Below, one piece after another: positions 1 through 9,048 of a stretch of 64,000 nt of DNA. The DNA comes from an uncultured Crocinitomix sp. GTDB lineage: Bacteria; Bacteroidota; Bacteroidia; Flavobacteriales_D; Crocinitomicaceae. Position numbers and translations under genes: made by a program. Position 1 is the stretch's first letter. Every line of letters begins with the position of its first letter. Under the pieces are notes generated by a model. That model had not been told where the DNA came from and ran no database searches. It worked only from the letters and a program-made list of their open reading frames with translations. The stretch is taken from NCBI GenBank assembly GCA_937136425.1, contig CAKZON010000110.1:1-64000 (forward strand), read 5' to 3'.

Positions 1-50
1 TCTCCCTTTTAAGGAGAGGGTCCTGGGTTCGAGCCCCAGCCAGATCACCA
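1..50 (+). tRNA. tRNA-Lys (UUU), 3' part
   Basis: The window opens inside a tRNA. The anticodon stem tctcc/ggaga (1-5/13-17) encloses a 7-base loop with anticodon TTT at 8-10, which reads Lys codons. The T arm follows with stem ctggg/cccag around a ttcgagc loop (23-39). The 3' acceptor strand (40-46), an A discriminator and a genome-encoded CCA (48-50) close it. The 5' acceptor and D arm lie outside the window, so the acceptor pairing cannot be checked. Confidence 0.87.
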
Positions 51-60
51 AGCAAAACGA

Positions 61-90
61 AGCCTTGACAGTAATGTCGAGGCTTTTTTT
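61..90 (+). terminator. Rho-independent terminator after tRNA-Lys
   Basis: A 10-bp stem (61-70 with 75-84, one G-U pair) with a 4-base loop is followed by a run of seven T. It starts 10 bases after the tRNA CCA and probably ends the tRNA transcript. Confidence 0.85.
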
Positions 91-343
91 GTAACCAGAA
101 CTTTCATTCAACAATAACATCCTCTATTCTATTAAATCAATTAGTTATTCTAAATCGATCATCTAGTCGGCTCTTTCCTCTCGCAAAATAAAGCTTAGCT
201 AAGCTTAAATGACTTATATACCTTCTAAATGCATTTTGCTGATAAGTTTTAACACCTAAAAATATTAGGCTTTCTATTGGATTCATAAAATGAATATGGT
301 TATTAATGGCTACCATTTAAATCATCTATTAAAACAAATGAAA

Positions 344-362
344 TTGATATATTTGGTTTAAC
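344..362 (+). promoter_or_regulatory. Promoter-like 19-bp repeat, copy 1
   Basis: The 19 bases TTGATATATTTGGTTTAAC occur here and again, identical, at 3880-3898. Each copy holds TATATTTG (here 348-355), a match to the Bacteroidota -7 element TAnnTTTG, and lies a short way ahead of an open frame (here 378). No clear -33 TTG is visible at the right spacing. Promoter function is inferred. Confidence 0.5.
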
Positions 363-377
363 GTCAAGTTTGAGACA

Positions 378-665
378 ATGATGAGAGCTGAAGACATTAG
401 AAGCAACTATAGGAGCATTGAAGGGCTTGATAATTTCTTGTTCAATTTAAACCCTGTAATAGAATGTTTAGAACTTAATGATATACAAATTAGTGTGTAT
501 ATAAGTAACAACTCTTCAGACCTATATATTCGCATTTGGGAAGGTTTTAACTCAAGTCAAACCTACTTCTTAGATTTAGTGCATTGTGCTAAGTTTAGCT
601 TTGCAATTAAAAACTTAAAAAACATCAAAACATGGAAAGAAAAAAATTTATTCAATCACTTTTAG
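378..665 (+). CDS. Small hypothetical protein (95 aa)
   Basis: I do not recognise this frame. It encodes an acidic-to-neutral 95-residue protein without a signal peptide or membrane segment; alternating hydrophobic residues around 35-55 (ISVYISNNSSDLYIRIW) suggest beta strands. It starts 16 bases after a TATATTTG promoter-like element that has an exact copy ahead of the gene at 3920, which argues for real expression. Against it, the last 34 bases overlap the start of the downstream oxidoreductase in another frame. It could be a real small gene, or a decayed gene whose end was replaced. The second codon is also ATG, so the start could be one codon later. Confidence 0.4.
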   Translation: MMRAEDIRSNYRSIEGLDNFLFNLNPVIECLELNDIQISVYISNNSSDLYIRIWEGFNSSQTYFLDLVHCAKFSFAIKNLKNIKTWKEKNLFNHF

Positions 666-2044
666 GAGCTTCTGCATTTGCAGCATTTCCATATTCCTCA
701 TATGCAAAAGATGATAGTTCTATTGTTCAGATGATTCAAAATGCATCAAGACCCACTACTGGAAACTTATTTGGATTTAAAGTAGATGGAATTGAAAAAG
801 TAAGAGTCGGCATAATTGGCCTAGGAAACAGAGGAACGACCCTTTTAGAGATGTTTAAATGGTTAGTAGAAAATGAAGATGCTGAAATTGTTGCTTTAAG
901 TGATTTGGAAACGAATAAAGTGACAAAAGCAGCCGAAAACCTTAGCAAATGGCAAAAATTAAAACCAAAAACATATGCAGGAGGCAAAGATGAATGGAAA
1001 AAATTAGCACAACAAGACAATATTGATTTATTACTCATTACAACTCCATGGGAGTTGCATACTCCTATGTCAATTTATGGCATGAATCACGGCAAACATG
1101 TAGCCTCTGAAGTTCCAATAGCATACACCTTAACAGATTGTTGGAATTTAATTGAAACTGCAGAGCGGACTAAAAAGCATTGCATTATGCTTGAAAATTG
1201 TTGCTATAATGAAGAAGAACTCTTTGTTCTTAATATGATTGAGAATGGTGTATTTGGAGACCTAACACATTCTGAAGGCGCTTATCTGCATGACTTAAGA
1301 GCTCATATGCTTAGTACCGATTATTACCAAGATCAATGGAGATTGAAACACCATATTGAAAGAGATGGTAATTTTTATACGACCCACGGTTTAGGCCCTA
1401 TAAGCTTTTATATGAACATTGGAAGAGGTGATACTTATTCGCATTTGACCTCAATGAGTTCAAGAGAATTAAACCTTAGCAGAACTGCTAAAAAAATGAA
1501 TTCAAACTACACAGAATTTAAATGTGGAGATATGAATTCAACAATGATCAAGACAGAACTTGGCAAAACAATTTTACTCCAATTTGATGTGCACACTGGC
1601 AGGCCTTATTCAAGGATTAATAAAGTTGTAGGTACAAAAGCTGTCCATGATGGTTATCCAAGTAGGCTATATATTGATAAGGATGAATTGAGTTATTGGG
1701 GGCATAAATGGCTCAACGAAGACGAATATCAATCTTATAAAACCAAATATCAACACCCTTTAATTGGAAAACTTAAATCCATTAGTGAAAATTTCAAGCA
1801 AGGGCATGGAGGAATGGATTTTGTTATGATTTACCGACTTATTAAATGCTTAAATCTAGGACTTCCTTTAGACATAAACGTTTATGACAGTGTTATGTGG
1901 AGTGCTATTACTCCTTTGTCTGAATTATCTGTGGCTAGCAAAAGCCTATCCATTCCTTTCCCTGATTTCACTGGAGGGAATTGGCAAAACAAAGAAAAGC
2001 TAGAAATAATGAGAGAACTTAGTACTTTGGATAACAAAAAATAA
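632..2044 (+). CDS. Exported Gfo/Idh/MocA oxidoreductase, GH109-like
   Basis: The 470-residue protein has an N-terminal export signal (residues 1-25, MERKK, a hydrophobic stretch, then SYA). It is followed by a Rossmann dinucleotide-binding motif GIIGLGNRG at about 60-68. The central block with MLEN..Y, LHDLR and RDGNFYTTHGLGPIS matches the pattern of glycoside hydrolase family 109, enzymes that use tightly bound NAD to cleave alpha-N-acetylgalactosaminides by an oxidation-elimination route. Length (about 450-470) and periplasmic targeting also fit that family. The substrate cannot be told from sequence; a general Gfo/Idh/MocA dehydrogenase is the alternative. It stands alone, with a convergent lipoprotein gene 19 bases downstream, so no sugar-use operon supports the role. 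Family is fairly sure, activity is inferred. Confidence 0.8.
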   Translation: MERKKFIQSLLGASAFAAFPYSSYAKDDSSIVQMIQNASRPTTGNLFGFKVDGIEKVRVGIIGLGNRGTTLLEMFKWLVENEDAEIVALSDLETNKVTKAAENLSKWQKLKPKTYAGGKDEWKKLAQQDNIDLLLITTPWELHTPMSIYGMNHGKHVASEVPIAYTLTDCWNLIETAERTKKHCIMLENCCYNEEELFVLNMIENGVFGDLTHSEGAYLHDLRAHMLSTDYYQDQWRLKHHIERDGNFYTTHGLGPISFYMNIGRGDTYSHLTSMSSRELNLSRTAKKMNSNYTEFKCGDMNSTMIKTELGKTILLQFDVHTGRPYSRINKVVGTKAVHDGYPSRLYIDKDELSYWGHKWLNEDEYQSYKTKYQHPLIGKLKSISENFKQGHGGMDFVMIYRLIKCLNLGLPLDINVYDSVMWSAITPLSELSVASKSLSIPFPDFTGGNWQNKEKLEIMRELSTLDNKK

Positions 2045-2063
2045 ACAGCTTTAAGGTAGCTAC

Positions 2064-2480
2064 TTATAGCTTCGTTCCTTCAATCGTTTTGACTGTAATT
2101 TGTGGATCTCCCGTATAATTAATATATGTTGAATCTTGATAAACAAAATCTGTTAGAGTAATCTCCCCCTCTATTGTATTTGTTCCATGATTTCCTGCTG
2201 GTATTTGCCTAAAAATTTTACCATCTTCACAATTCACCTCTGTTTGTAAAAAATAATTATACTCGGTATTTGGTTGATAAGTAATATTGAGTGTTCCATC
2301 ATTAAACTTATCAATTTGACCTATGTATTCAGTTGAGGAATCTCCATTCACAATGAACTTCCAACTGCCAGTGTATTGGTGTAAGTCACATACACTTTTT
2401 TCAAACACCTCTTCCTTGCTGCAGCTTGCTACATTCAGAATCAATAATACCATGGTAATTGTGCCAATGAAAACTTTCAT
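2064..2480 (-). CDS. Small lipoprotein of unknown function (138 aa)
   Basis: The N-terminus (MKVFIGTITMVLLILNVASC) is a lipoprotein signal with a lipobox ending in Cys20, so the mature protein should be anchored in a membrane of the envelope. After the Cys comes SKEE, then a beta-rich domain of roughly 110 residues with two further Cys (about 32 and 84) that may form a disulfide. The pattern (GSWKF.., many alternating polar/hydrophobic stretches) resembles small lipocalin-like lipoproteins common in Bacteroidota, but I cannot name a family. It faces the GH109-like gene convergently and is probably a single-gene transcript. Confidence 0.72.
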   Translation of the reverse strand: MKVFIGTITMVLLILNVASCSKEEVFEKSVCDLHQYTGSWKFIVNGDSSTEYIGQIDKFNDGTLNITYQPNTEYNYFLQTEVNCEDGKIFRQIPAGNHGTNTIEGEITLTDFVYQDSTYINYTGDPQITVKTIEGTKL

Positions 2481-2697
2481 AAATCTATAGTTTAATTATT
2501 AAGACGAAGTAAGACAAATCATCTTACAACGGTTTTCAATAAACCCAATGAAATTAGTTTCTACTCGACTTTGAAACAATTTAACCTTCCATCAAAATTA
2601 GATAATAACGTCTATACTTCATGCGAAAGTCTTATATTCAACATGTCAGCATAAAGTATAGTTGAAAACGCTTAATAGACAATAAGAACAGAACACA

Positions 2698-3240
2698 ATG
2701 AACTATCAAGAAGCACAAGAAAAACTCACTAATAATGATTTTCTTTTTCACTACTCTTATCATCCGGGTTTTGTTCCTAAACTATGTACTCAAACACTTT
2801 TTATAAGTCAAGAATTAAACTTTGATTTAATATTAAACTTTCATGAGAAAGATTTAAATGAATTCGCTCAAATTCAAAAAAACAAATCGAAAGAAGAAGT
2901 AGAAGACTACATCAAAAACAATCGAAGAGAACTTTATTTAAGTAGTAAAATTCCAAAGCCTATAAGAAATAAATTATCTGAACTATTGAAAAATTCTTTC
3001 GAGTTAAAAGAGACGTATATAGACAATTCTAAAAATGAATACAGTCCTGAAGGTGTCTCACATAAATCATCAATTCTTAATCACGAACAGGGTTCTTATT
3101 CGATTGATTTAGGATATAGTTTTAATAAAGAGCTTATGAATAACGCATCTGAAGAGAATTTTATGGATTTAATTAACTTAGTGGAACACTGGTTGAAAAA
3201 CATTTCTGATGATTTAATGAAATATTACATTGAAGAATAA
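2698..3240 (+). CDS. Hypothetical cytoplasmic protein (180 aa)
   Basis: No family recognised. The product lacks a signal peptide or membrane segment. Residues 70-100 are highly charged and helical, and the C-terminal 40 residues also look helical and end in an amphipathic segment (LINLVEHWLKNISDDLMKYYIEE region). It sits first in a run of small, functionally unrelated genes on the plus strand (2698-6455). Coding potential is supported by length, an ATG start and normal composition. The role is unknown. Confidence 0.65.
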   Translation: MNYQEAQEKLTNNDFLFHYSYHPGFVPKLCTQTLFISQELNFDLILNFHEKDLNEFAQIQKNKSKEEVEDYIKNNRRELYLSSKIPKPIRNKLSELLKNSFELKETYIDNSKNEYSPEGVSHKSSILNHEQGSYSIDLGYSFNKELMNNASEENFMDLINLVEHWLKNISDDLMKYYIEE

Positions 3241-3306
3241 CAACTCATAACTGTTTCGTACCTTACAGCAACAAAAAAAATACTCAAACGTTAGCTCCAA
3301 TTCAAC

Positions 3307-3750
3307 ATGAAAAAATATTTGACAATATTATTCTTTTTTTTATCGCTTGTAAATTTTGCACAAAGTGATTCTAGTTTTGTTTCAACTATCAAACAGCTAC
3401 CAATTCATGAAATGAGGTTAATGACTCCAGACAGCAATTTCACAACAGTTAACAATGATAGCATCATTATTGGAGAAATTGTTGAAATATGTAAAAGTCA
3501 ATACAATATCGCCGGGCAGACTGTTGGCGTCATCAAATTGCTGACGAATAATTCAAATGTAAATTTTCAAGTTTTATTTTTTGATAATCATCTAATTACA
3601 GATTTAGAAATTGGTGCAAATGTTAATTTTGAAATACAACCGTATAGCCCCAATAATGACGATTTAAATAAAACTATGGGCGTTTGCTGTGTCGCTATTA
3701 ATGGATACAATTTGGGAATATTAAAAAAAGTAAACATCAAGGGCTATTAA
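3307..3750 (+). CDS. Small exported protein (147 aa)
   Basis: The first 19 residues (MKKYLTILFFFLSLVNFAQ) are a typical Bacteroidota Sec signal peptide with cleavage expected after FAQ. The mature 128 residues are beta-rich (repeated patterns such as IIIGEIVEI, VGVIKLL, VNFQVLFF), with one Cys in EICKSQ and a CC pair in GVCCVAING. It may be a small periplasmic or OB/barwin-like beta domain, but no family is recognised. The ATG lies 66 bases after the preceding stop, behind a short imperfect hairpin-forming spacer. Confidence 0.65.
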   Translation: MKKYLTILFFFLSLVNFAQSDSSFVSTIKQLPIHEMRLMTPDSNFTTVNNDSIIIGEIVEICKSQYNIAGQTVGVIKLLTNNSNVNFQVLFFDNHLITDLEIGANVNFEIQPYSPNNDDLNKTMGVCCVAINGYNLGILKKVNIKGY

Positions 3751-3879
3751 AAAAGAGAATGCTTCGTTGTGCCTTTGGAATTCTGAAATTTCATAAAACT
3801 TTCCAGCGGTTGTATTAGGTTAATGTGGTTTATAAAAGGTCTTTTTTATCGGATCAACCAAGCATAAAAATAAACAGGG

Positions 3880-3898
3880 TTGATATATTTGGTTTAAC
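3880..3898 (+). promoter_or_regulatory. Promoter-like 19-bp repeat, copy 2
   Basis: This is an exact copy of the 19 bases at 344-362, with TATATTTG (3884-3891) matching TAnnTTTG. The gene start at 3920 is 29 bases beyond the element, consistent with a short leader. Confidence 0.5.
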
Positions 3899-3919
3899 AA
3901 TGAGTTAGTTAGGTATAAA

Positions 3920-4543
3920 ATGAGTATTATCGAAAAATTAGCTTCATCCCTTAATCGAAAAGATGAAGTAATCAATCAGGAGCTGGCAAAAGAAATTGTG
4001 CTTACAAAAAACAAGAAAGCTGTTAAAGAATTGATTGAAAATTTATCCAATAAAAAAGCCATTCAAAATGACTGTATAAAAGTGCTTTATGAAGTTGGAG
4101 AGCAGGAATCTAAACTCATTGCTGATTATGTCAATGAATTTGTAGAACAACTAAACAGTAAAAACAATAGACTGCAATGGGGAGCAATGATTGCCCTTGG
4201 CACAATCACGAACGAACGTCCAAAAGAGATTTATGCCCAACTACCAACAATAATTAACGCTGCAGACAAAGGTTCGGTTATAACTAAAGATCATGCTGTA
4301 AATATTTTAATAAAACTATGTGCTGTTGAAGACTACACTGACAGTGCTTTTACTTTACTAATAGAACAGCTATTAAAAAGCCCTACAAACCAACTCCCAA
4401 TGTATGCGGAAAGAACAGTGCCAGTAGTCAATGAAAAAAACAAAGCCGTTTTTGTAAAAACCCTTATCTCTAGACTTGACGAAATTGAAAAAGAAACGAA
4501 AAGAAAACGAATTGAAAAAGTGATAAATAAAATAACAAATTGA
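3920..4543 (+). CDS. HEAT-repeat-like helical protein (207 aa)
   Basis: The predicted product is all-helical, without export signal. It shows repeating helix pairs of the HEAT/armadillo kind, for example KKAVKELIENLSNKKAIQ, CIKVLYEVGEQES and LQWGAMIALGTITNERPKEIY. Such proteins act as scaffolds or regulators and the partner cannot be guessed. It precedes the SRPBCC gene by only 12 bases, so the two are probably co-transcribed from the TATATTTG element at 3884. The C-terminus is rich in Lys and Arg (EKETKRKRIEKVINKI). Confidence 0.65.
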   Translation: MSIIEKLASSLNRKDEVINQELAKEIVLTKNKKAVKELIENLSNKKAIQNDCIKVLYEVGEQESKLIADYVNEFVEQLNSKNNRLQWGAMIALGTITNERPKEIYAQLPTIINAADKGSVITKDHAVNILIKLCAVEDYTDSAFTLLIEQLLKSPTNQLPMYAERTVPVVNEKNKAVFVKTLISRLDEIEKETKRKRIEKVINKITN

Positions 4544-4555
4544 CTATAGCTAAAA

Positions 4556-5002
4556 ATGATCCATAGAGTAAAATTTTCAATCGATATTAAAGCTGAAAAA
4601 TCAGACATTTGGAAAGCTTTGTGGAACGATAATTCTTATCGTGAATGGGCTGGCGTATTCTTTGCAGGTTCTTATATGGTTTCTGATAATTGGCAAGAAA
4701 AAAGCAAAGTTCTATTTCTTGGGCCTGATGAAAGTGGAATTTATAGCCTTATTGAAACACACGTTCCTAATAAAATCATCAGTTTTAAACATATTGGTAA
4801 TGTAGTAAATGGAGAAGAGCAACCTATTGATGATGAAACAAAAAAATGGTCGGGATGCACAGAAACATACACGCTTACTGAAGGAAAAAGTAGTGTCCAA
4901 CTTACAGTTGAAATAGATATTTTGGATGAACATCTTGATTTTATGAATAAAACATTTCCGAAAGCATTAGAAAAGATAAAGGAAAACTGTGGCTCGCAAT
5001 AG
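4556..5002 (+). CDS. SRPBCC / AHSA1-like domain protein (148 aa)
   Basis: The sequence follows the SRPBCC (START/Bet v1, AHSA1 type) pattern: an N-terminal beta strand with VKFSIDIKAEKSDIWKALW, then YREWAGVFF, a central WQEKSKVLFLGP, later ISFKHIGNV and GCTETYTLTE strands, and a long C-terminal helix (FMNKTFPKALEKIKENC). Family members bind hydrophobic ligands in a deep cavity or interact with chaperones; this one's ligand is unknown. It is a typical single-domain length. The gene overlaps the start of the next frame by 14 bases and follows the HEAT-like gene closely, so it lies in one short operon. Confidence 0.75.
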   Translation: MIHRVKFSIDIKAEKSDIWKALWNDNSYREWAGVFFAGSYMVSDNWQEKSKVLFLGPDESGIYSLIETHVPNKIISFKHIGNVVNGEEQPIDDETKKWSGCTETYTLTEGKSSVQLTVEIDILDEHLDFMNKTFPKALEKIKENCGSQ

Positions 5003-5600
5003 ATATAATTCATTACTTGAAAGCACTCTACCTAGTTCACTATCTTTTATTAACTTTAACCTAAACACCACAAAAAATTCGGTAGAGTTGGAATTTAATT
5101 TAGAATATACTGTTAACGTAGACAAGGATACAAATATGTTTCAAAGGAAGCATTTTGAACAATTAGAGTCTCAATTGAGAAAAGATAAGGATGGCAATCA
5201 TTTGGAAATAGTTGACTTCAAAAATTCAAAACTTAAAAACCTTGATTTAAGTGGCTTAGATTTATCTAATTTTGACTTTAGTAAGTCATATCTGAAGGAC
5301 ATTGATTTTTCAAACTGCATATTAAATAAATGTAATTTCGAAAAGGCTACAATTCATTCTTGTAATTTTTCTGAAGTATATATGAAACCAGGATCTTTAT
5401 TTCATATAAAAGCAAAAAACTGTAATTTCTCAAATGCAACACTAAGCGGATACTTAAAATGGATGGAAGTTGAAAATTGTAATTTTAACAATACCACCTT
5501 TGGTGGACTTCTAACAGGAGTAGACTTTAGTTCTTGCAAAATGGTTAATTATAAAACAGACGGGCATACTGAATTGAGTGGACTAATCCTTCCAAAGTAG
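4989..5600 (+). CDS. Pentapeptide-repeat protein
   Basis: Residues from about 77 to the end consist of pentapeptide repeats of the A(D/N)LXX type: LKNLDLSGLDLSNFDF, then KDIDFSNCILNKCNF, and further CNF/DFS units spaced by five. These fold as a right-handed beta helix of uncertain function. The longest frame begins with GTG at 4989, overlapping the SRPBCC gene by 14 bases; an ATG at 5136 (MFQRKHFEQ, residue 50) is the other plausible start and gives 154 residues. The first 49 residues are beta-like rather than random, so I keep the long form, but the start is unsure. No membrane or export signal is visible. Confidence 0.6.
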   Translation: MARNRYNSLLESTLPSSLSFINFNLNTTKNSVELEFNLEYTVNVDKDTNMFQRKHFEQLESQLRKDKDGNHLEIVDFKNSKLKNLDLSGLDLSNFDFSKSYLKDIDFSNCILNKCNFEKATIHSCNFSEVYMKPGSLFHIKAKNCNFSNATLSGYLKWMEVENCNFNNTTFGGLLTGVDFSSCKMVNYKTDGHTELSGLILPK

Positions 5601-5735
5601 ATTAGTTTAAACTGTTACCCCACCCTGTAATCTATTAGCACATTATCGGTAATATTTTGGACTATTAATTACATTTATTTACGCTCTTAATTTGATTCTC
5701 GATTATATTAGAGGCATCCTTACTTAAAACAAGAT

Positions 5736-6455
5736 ATGGCAAAACAGCTAAAAACGTACTTTAATTGGAGTTCAGGAAAAGATTGTGCACTCGCTTTTTA
5801 TCATTTAAAACAGGACCATAATTTCAATATTGATTTATTGCTAACTTCTGTTAACAGCCATCATGACCGTGTTTCAATGCACGGCTTGCGCCGAGAATTA
5901 CTAGAACGCCAAACAAAAGCAATTGGCCTTCCTGTTTCTACGATTGAACTGCCTGAGGAACCAACCATGGAAGACTATAATCAAATCATGGGAAAGGTTG
6001 TTGATGAACTAAAATCAAATAAATATACCGACTGTGGATTTGGAGACATCTTTTTAGAAGATTTACGCCAGTATCGTGAAACGCAATTGAGTGCTCATGG
6101 AATAAAATGCCACTTTCCGCTATGGAAAAAAGATACGAAAGCGGTGATTAAAGAATTTATAGATTTAGGATTTAAGGCAGTTGTTATTTGCATAAAATCT
6201 GATTTGCTAGACGAATCTTTTGTTGGTAGAGAAATTGATGAAGCTTTTGTTAATGACCTTCCGGATAATGTAGATCCATGCGGGGAGAATGGAGAGTTTC
6301 ATACCTTTTGTTATGATGGTCCAATTTTTAACGAGGCTGTTAATTTCACTGTTGGAGAAAAGGTTTTCCGAGCCTACAATAATCCGCAAAAAGACGAACA
6401 ACATTCGAATGAAGACAAAATAGGATTTTGGTTTTGTGACCTTGTTCCAGCCTAG
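5736..6455 (+). CDS. Dph6-related ATP pyrophosphatase (COG2102 type)
   Basis: The N-terminus carries the PP-loop motif FNWSSGKDCALA (about 9-20) of ATP pyrophosphatases, which activate substrates by adenylation. The remaining sequence (HGLRRELLERQTKAIGLP, FGDIFLEDLRQYRE, GFKAVVICI, DPCGENGEFHTFCYDGP) matches the diphthine-ammonia ligase/MJ0570-related family. Bacteria lack diphthamide, so bacterial members must act on another substrate, perhaps a cobamide- or amide-forming reaction; this is not settled. The length of 239 fits. It is monocistronic, with 135 bases ahead and 148 behind. Confidence 0.85.
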   Translation: MAKQLKTYFNWSSGKDCALAFYHLKQDHNFNIDLLLTSVNSHHDRVSMHGLRRELLERQTKAIGLPVSTIELPEEPTMEDYNQIMGKVVDELKSNKYTDCGFGDIFLEDLRQYRETQLSAHGIKCHFPLWKKDTKAVIKEFIDLGFKAVVICIKSDLLDESFVGREIDEAFVNDLPDNVDPCGENGEFHTFCYDGPIFNEAVNFTVGEKVFRAYNNPQKDEQHSNEDKIGFWFCDLVPA

Positions 6456-6603
6456 TTCTTTACTTCAATTAATATTAGATACTCCTCCCCCTTTAAATCG
6501 ACAATTGAATAAAGCCGTTTAGCCTGCACAAATGGCTGCTTATGTAATTTAGTGTTCTAATTCAACACTATTTTCATAACTTCATTGTTCAAACCAATTT
6601 GAC

Positions 6604-9048
6604 ATGAACCAAAAAAAATTGCAACTATTATTGAGCACAGCGTTCCTTTTTTGCGTCACATTAGCAAGTGCCCAATCTACTTTTCGTGTAAAGGGTACTG
6701 TTTCATCAGAAAAAGAAGCCATTCCATTTGCAACTGTATTAATTAAATCAAGTAAAGATTCTTCAGTTATAAAATTTGGAGCAACAGACACATTGGGCGC
6801 TTTCAACATTTCAGGAGTTCCAAATGGGACTTATTTTGCAAGAATTTCATCTATTGGGTTTGAAAACTTTAGTTCACCCCAATTTACAATTAGCGGGGAA
6901 TCAAAAGATCTTGGAGCAGTTGAAATGAAACCTGATGCAGATTTAGAAGCCGTGCAAGTTTTGCAACTTCGACCAATTATTGAAGTACATCCTGACAAGA
7001 CTGTTTTTAACGTAGACAATACACTTAACGCCACCGGATCAAACGGATATGATTTATTACGCAAAGCACCAGGTGTTATAATTGACAATAATAACAACAT
7101 AATTGTTGAAGGTAAATCTGGCGTACAAGTTTACGTTGATAATAAGCCGTCCATTTTAGCGGGAGATGATCTTCTTAATTATTTAAGAACCTTGCAAGCA
7201 GCAGATATTGACAAAATTGAAATTATCACTCAACCTTCTTCTAAATTTGACGCGGCAGGGAACGCTGGAATAATTAATATCATATTAAAACGAGACAAGA
7301 ATTTAGGAACTAATGGAACCATTACTGCGGGTTATGCCTACGGTCGTAATCACCATGCAAACACCTCCATTTCCTTAAATCACAGAAATAAAAAAACAAA
7401 TGTATACGCCTCTTACAGCAATAACTTTGGCAAAAACTGGAGCTTTTTTAATATGGACCGTTGGCAATACGGATACCTCTATAATTCTGAAACAACCAAT
7501 AACAACTACACAGGAGCACATAATGGAAAAGTTGGTGCAGATTGGTTTGTAAATGATAAGCACACTGTTGGGGTATTGGTTACGGGTAATTTTTTCGATT
7601 CAAAAGGTGAAGGCAGTACAAACACTTTTATTATTCCGCTTGAAACCAACATACCAGCACAACAATTAGTTGCTGAAAACACGGGATATGGTACAAATTA
7701 TCAAGCAGCTGCCAATGTAAATTATCGATTTGCAGATACGTTGGGTCATGAACTAACAATGGATGCTGATTATGCCATCTATAATCGAGATGCTTATAAT
7801 TATCAACCCAATTTATACCTAGACGGTACAACTCAAGACACTTTATTTGAGAATAATTATCGCATGCATACACCAACAGCCATTTCTATTTACTCAGCAA
7901 AAATTGATTACAGTCAAAATTTATGGAACGGAAAAGTAAGTACTGGTATAAAATCATCATTTGTAACAACAGATAATAACTTTAATTTTTATGATGTTAC
8001 GGACGGAGTTGATGTTTTAAACACAGATAGAACCAACCAATTTATTTATTCTGAAAACATTAATGCAGCCTACGTTAATTACGCCAAAAATTTGAGTCAA
8101 AAATGGAAATTGCAATTGGGATTAAGAGCAGAACACACAAAATCTAATGGTGAGTTAATTAGCACGCAACAAAGTGACGAGGATGAAGTAAAAAGAGAAT
8201 ATTTGAACGTGTTTCCTAGTGGGGGATTGACTTATACGCCAAGCTATAAGCATATGTGGTCGTTAACTTTTAGTAAAAGAATTCAACGTCCAAACTATCA
8301 ATCACTCAACCCTTTTGTCAACCAATCAACCGAATTGTCGTTTATGAAAGGAAACCCTTTCTTGCAACCTCAATATGGATACAATGCAAGAGTGGCGCAC
8401 ACTTTTAAATACCGCTTTACAACCTCTGCAAGTTATAGTTATGTTCAAGATTATTTTGCACAAGTAACTGATACATTAGGAACAGACAAAGCATTTTTAA
8501 CCTCATTAAATGTAGCGGATCAAAGTACTATTAACATTGGCGTTAGTTTACCATTTCAAATAAAAAAATGGTGGAGTGTTTATCTTTCGGTTAACGCATC
8601 TTCCACTTCTTATTTGGCTAATGATCCTAAATTCAATCCTATTACTCAGGAGACAGTGAGCTTATATGCGCAAAACTCTTTCTTACTTCCAAAAGGATTT
8701 AAATTGGAACTATCAGGATGGTTTAGCTCCCCTTCTATTTGGGGTGGAACTTATTTAACAAAAAGCTTAGGTTCCTTTAACGCTGCAATTGAAAAGAAGT
8801 TTTTTAACGATAAACTATCCGTTCGTCTAGCTGGATCAGATATATTCTATACTTCTTTTTGGCAAGCCAATGCTACCTTCGGAGATGTTTCATTTGACGG
8901 TTCCGGCGGTTATGAAAGCCAACGAATTTCACTTAACCTTAGCTATAACTTTGGTAATAAAGATGTGAAAAAATCGCGTGATCGTAAGACAGGCTTAGAA
9001 GATGAGAACAAGCGTACTGGCGGTGGCGGTGGAGACGGAGGACGTTAA
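6604..9048 (+). CDS. Outer-membrane beta-barrel receptor-like protein
   Basis: The 814-residue product has a signal peptide (about 1-24, ending ASAQ), a carboxypeptidase-regulatory-like beta domain (about 27-110, FRVKGTVSSEKEAIPFATVLI), a TonB-plug-like segment (GYDLLRKAPGVIIDNNNNIIVEG..VYVDNKPSILAGDDLLNYLRTL..IDKIEIITQPSSKFDAAG) and a long C-terminal barrel with many alternating aromatic strands. This is the outer-membrane beta-barrel family (TonB-receptor-like) common in Bacteroidota. The C-terminus is odd: after the last strand (ISLNLSYNFG) comes a charged tail ending in Gly-rich GGGGGDGGR, as seen in other members of this family. The ligand is unknown. It is followed by the SdpR-type operon but is not obviously part of it. 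Confidence 0.85.
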   Translation: MNQKKLQLLLSTAFLFCVTLASAQSTFRVKGTVSSEKEAIPFATVLIKSSKDSSVIKFGATDTLGAFNISGVPNGTYFARISSIGFENFSSPQFTISGESKDLGAVEMKPDADLEAVQVLQLRPIIEVHPDKTVFNVDNTLNATGSNGYDLLRKAPGVIIDNNNNIIVEGKSGVQVYVDNKPSILAGDDLLNYLRTLQAADIDKIEIITQPSSKFDAAGNAGIINIILKRDKNLGTNGTITAGYAYGRNHHANTSISLNHRNKKTNVYASYSNNFGKNWSFFNMDRWQYGYLYNSETTNNNYTGAHNGKVGADWFVNDKHTVGVLVTGNFFDSKGEGSTNTFIIPLETNIPAQQLVAENTGYGTNYQAAANVNYRFADTLGHELTMDADYAIYNRDAYNYQPNLYLDGTTQDTLFENNYRMHTPTAISIYSAKIDYSQNLWNGKVSTGIKSSFVTTDNNFNFYDVTDGVDVLNTDRTNQFIYSENINAAYVNYAKNLSQKWKLQLGLRAEHTKSNGELISTQQSDEDEVKREYLNVFPSGGLTYTPSYKHMWSLTFSKRIQRPNYQSLNPFVNQSTELSFMKGNPFLQPQYGYNARVAHTFKYRFTTSASYSYVQDYFAQVTDTLGTDKAFLTSLNVADQSTINIGVSLPFQIKKWWSVYLSVNASSTSYLANDPKFNPITQETVSLYAQNSFLLPKGFKLELSGWFSSPSIWGGTYLTKSLGSFNAAIEKKFFNDKLSVRLAGSDIFYTSFWQANATFGDVSFDGSGGYESQRISLNLSYNFGNKDVKKSRDRKTGLEDENKRTGGGGGDGGR

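Noticed and set aside
4333..5013. Several minus-strand open frames inside the HEAT-like and SRPBCC genes
   Set aside because: They lie wholly within better-supported plus-strand genes and look like reverse-strand shadows.
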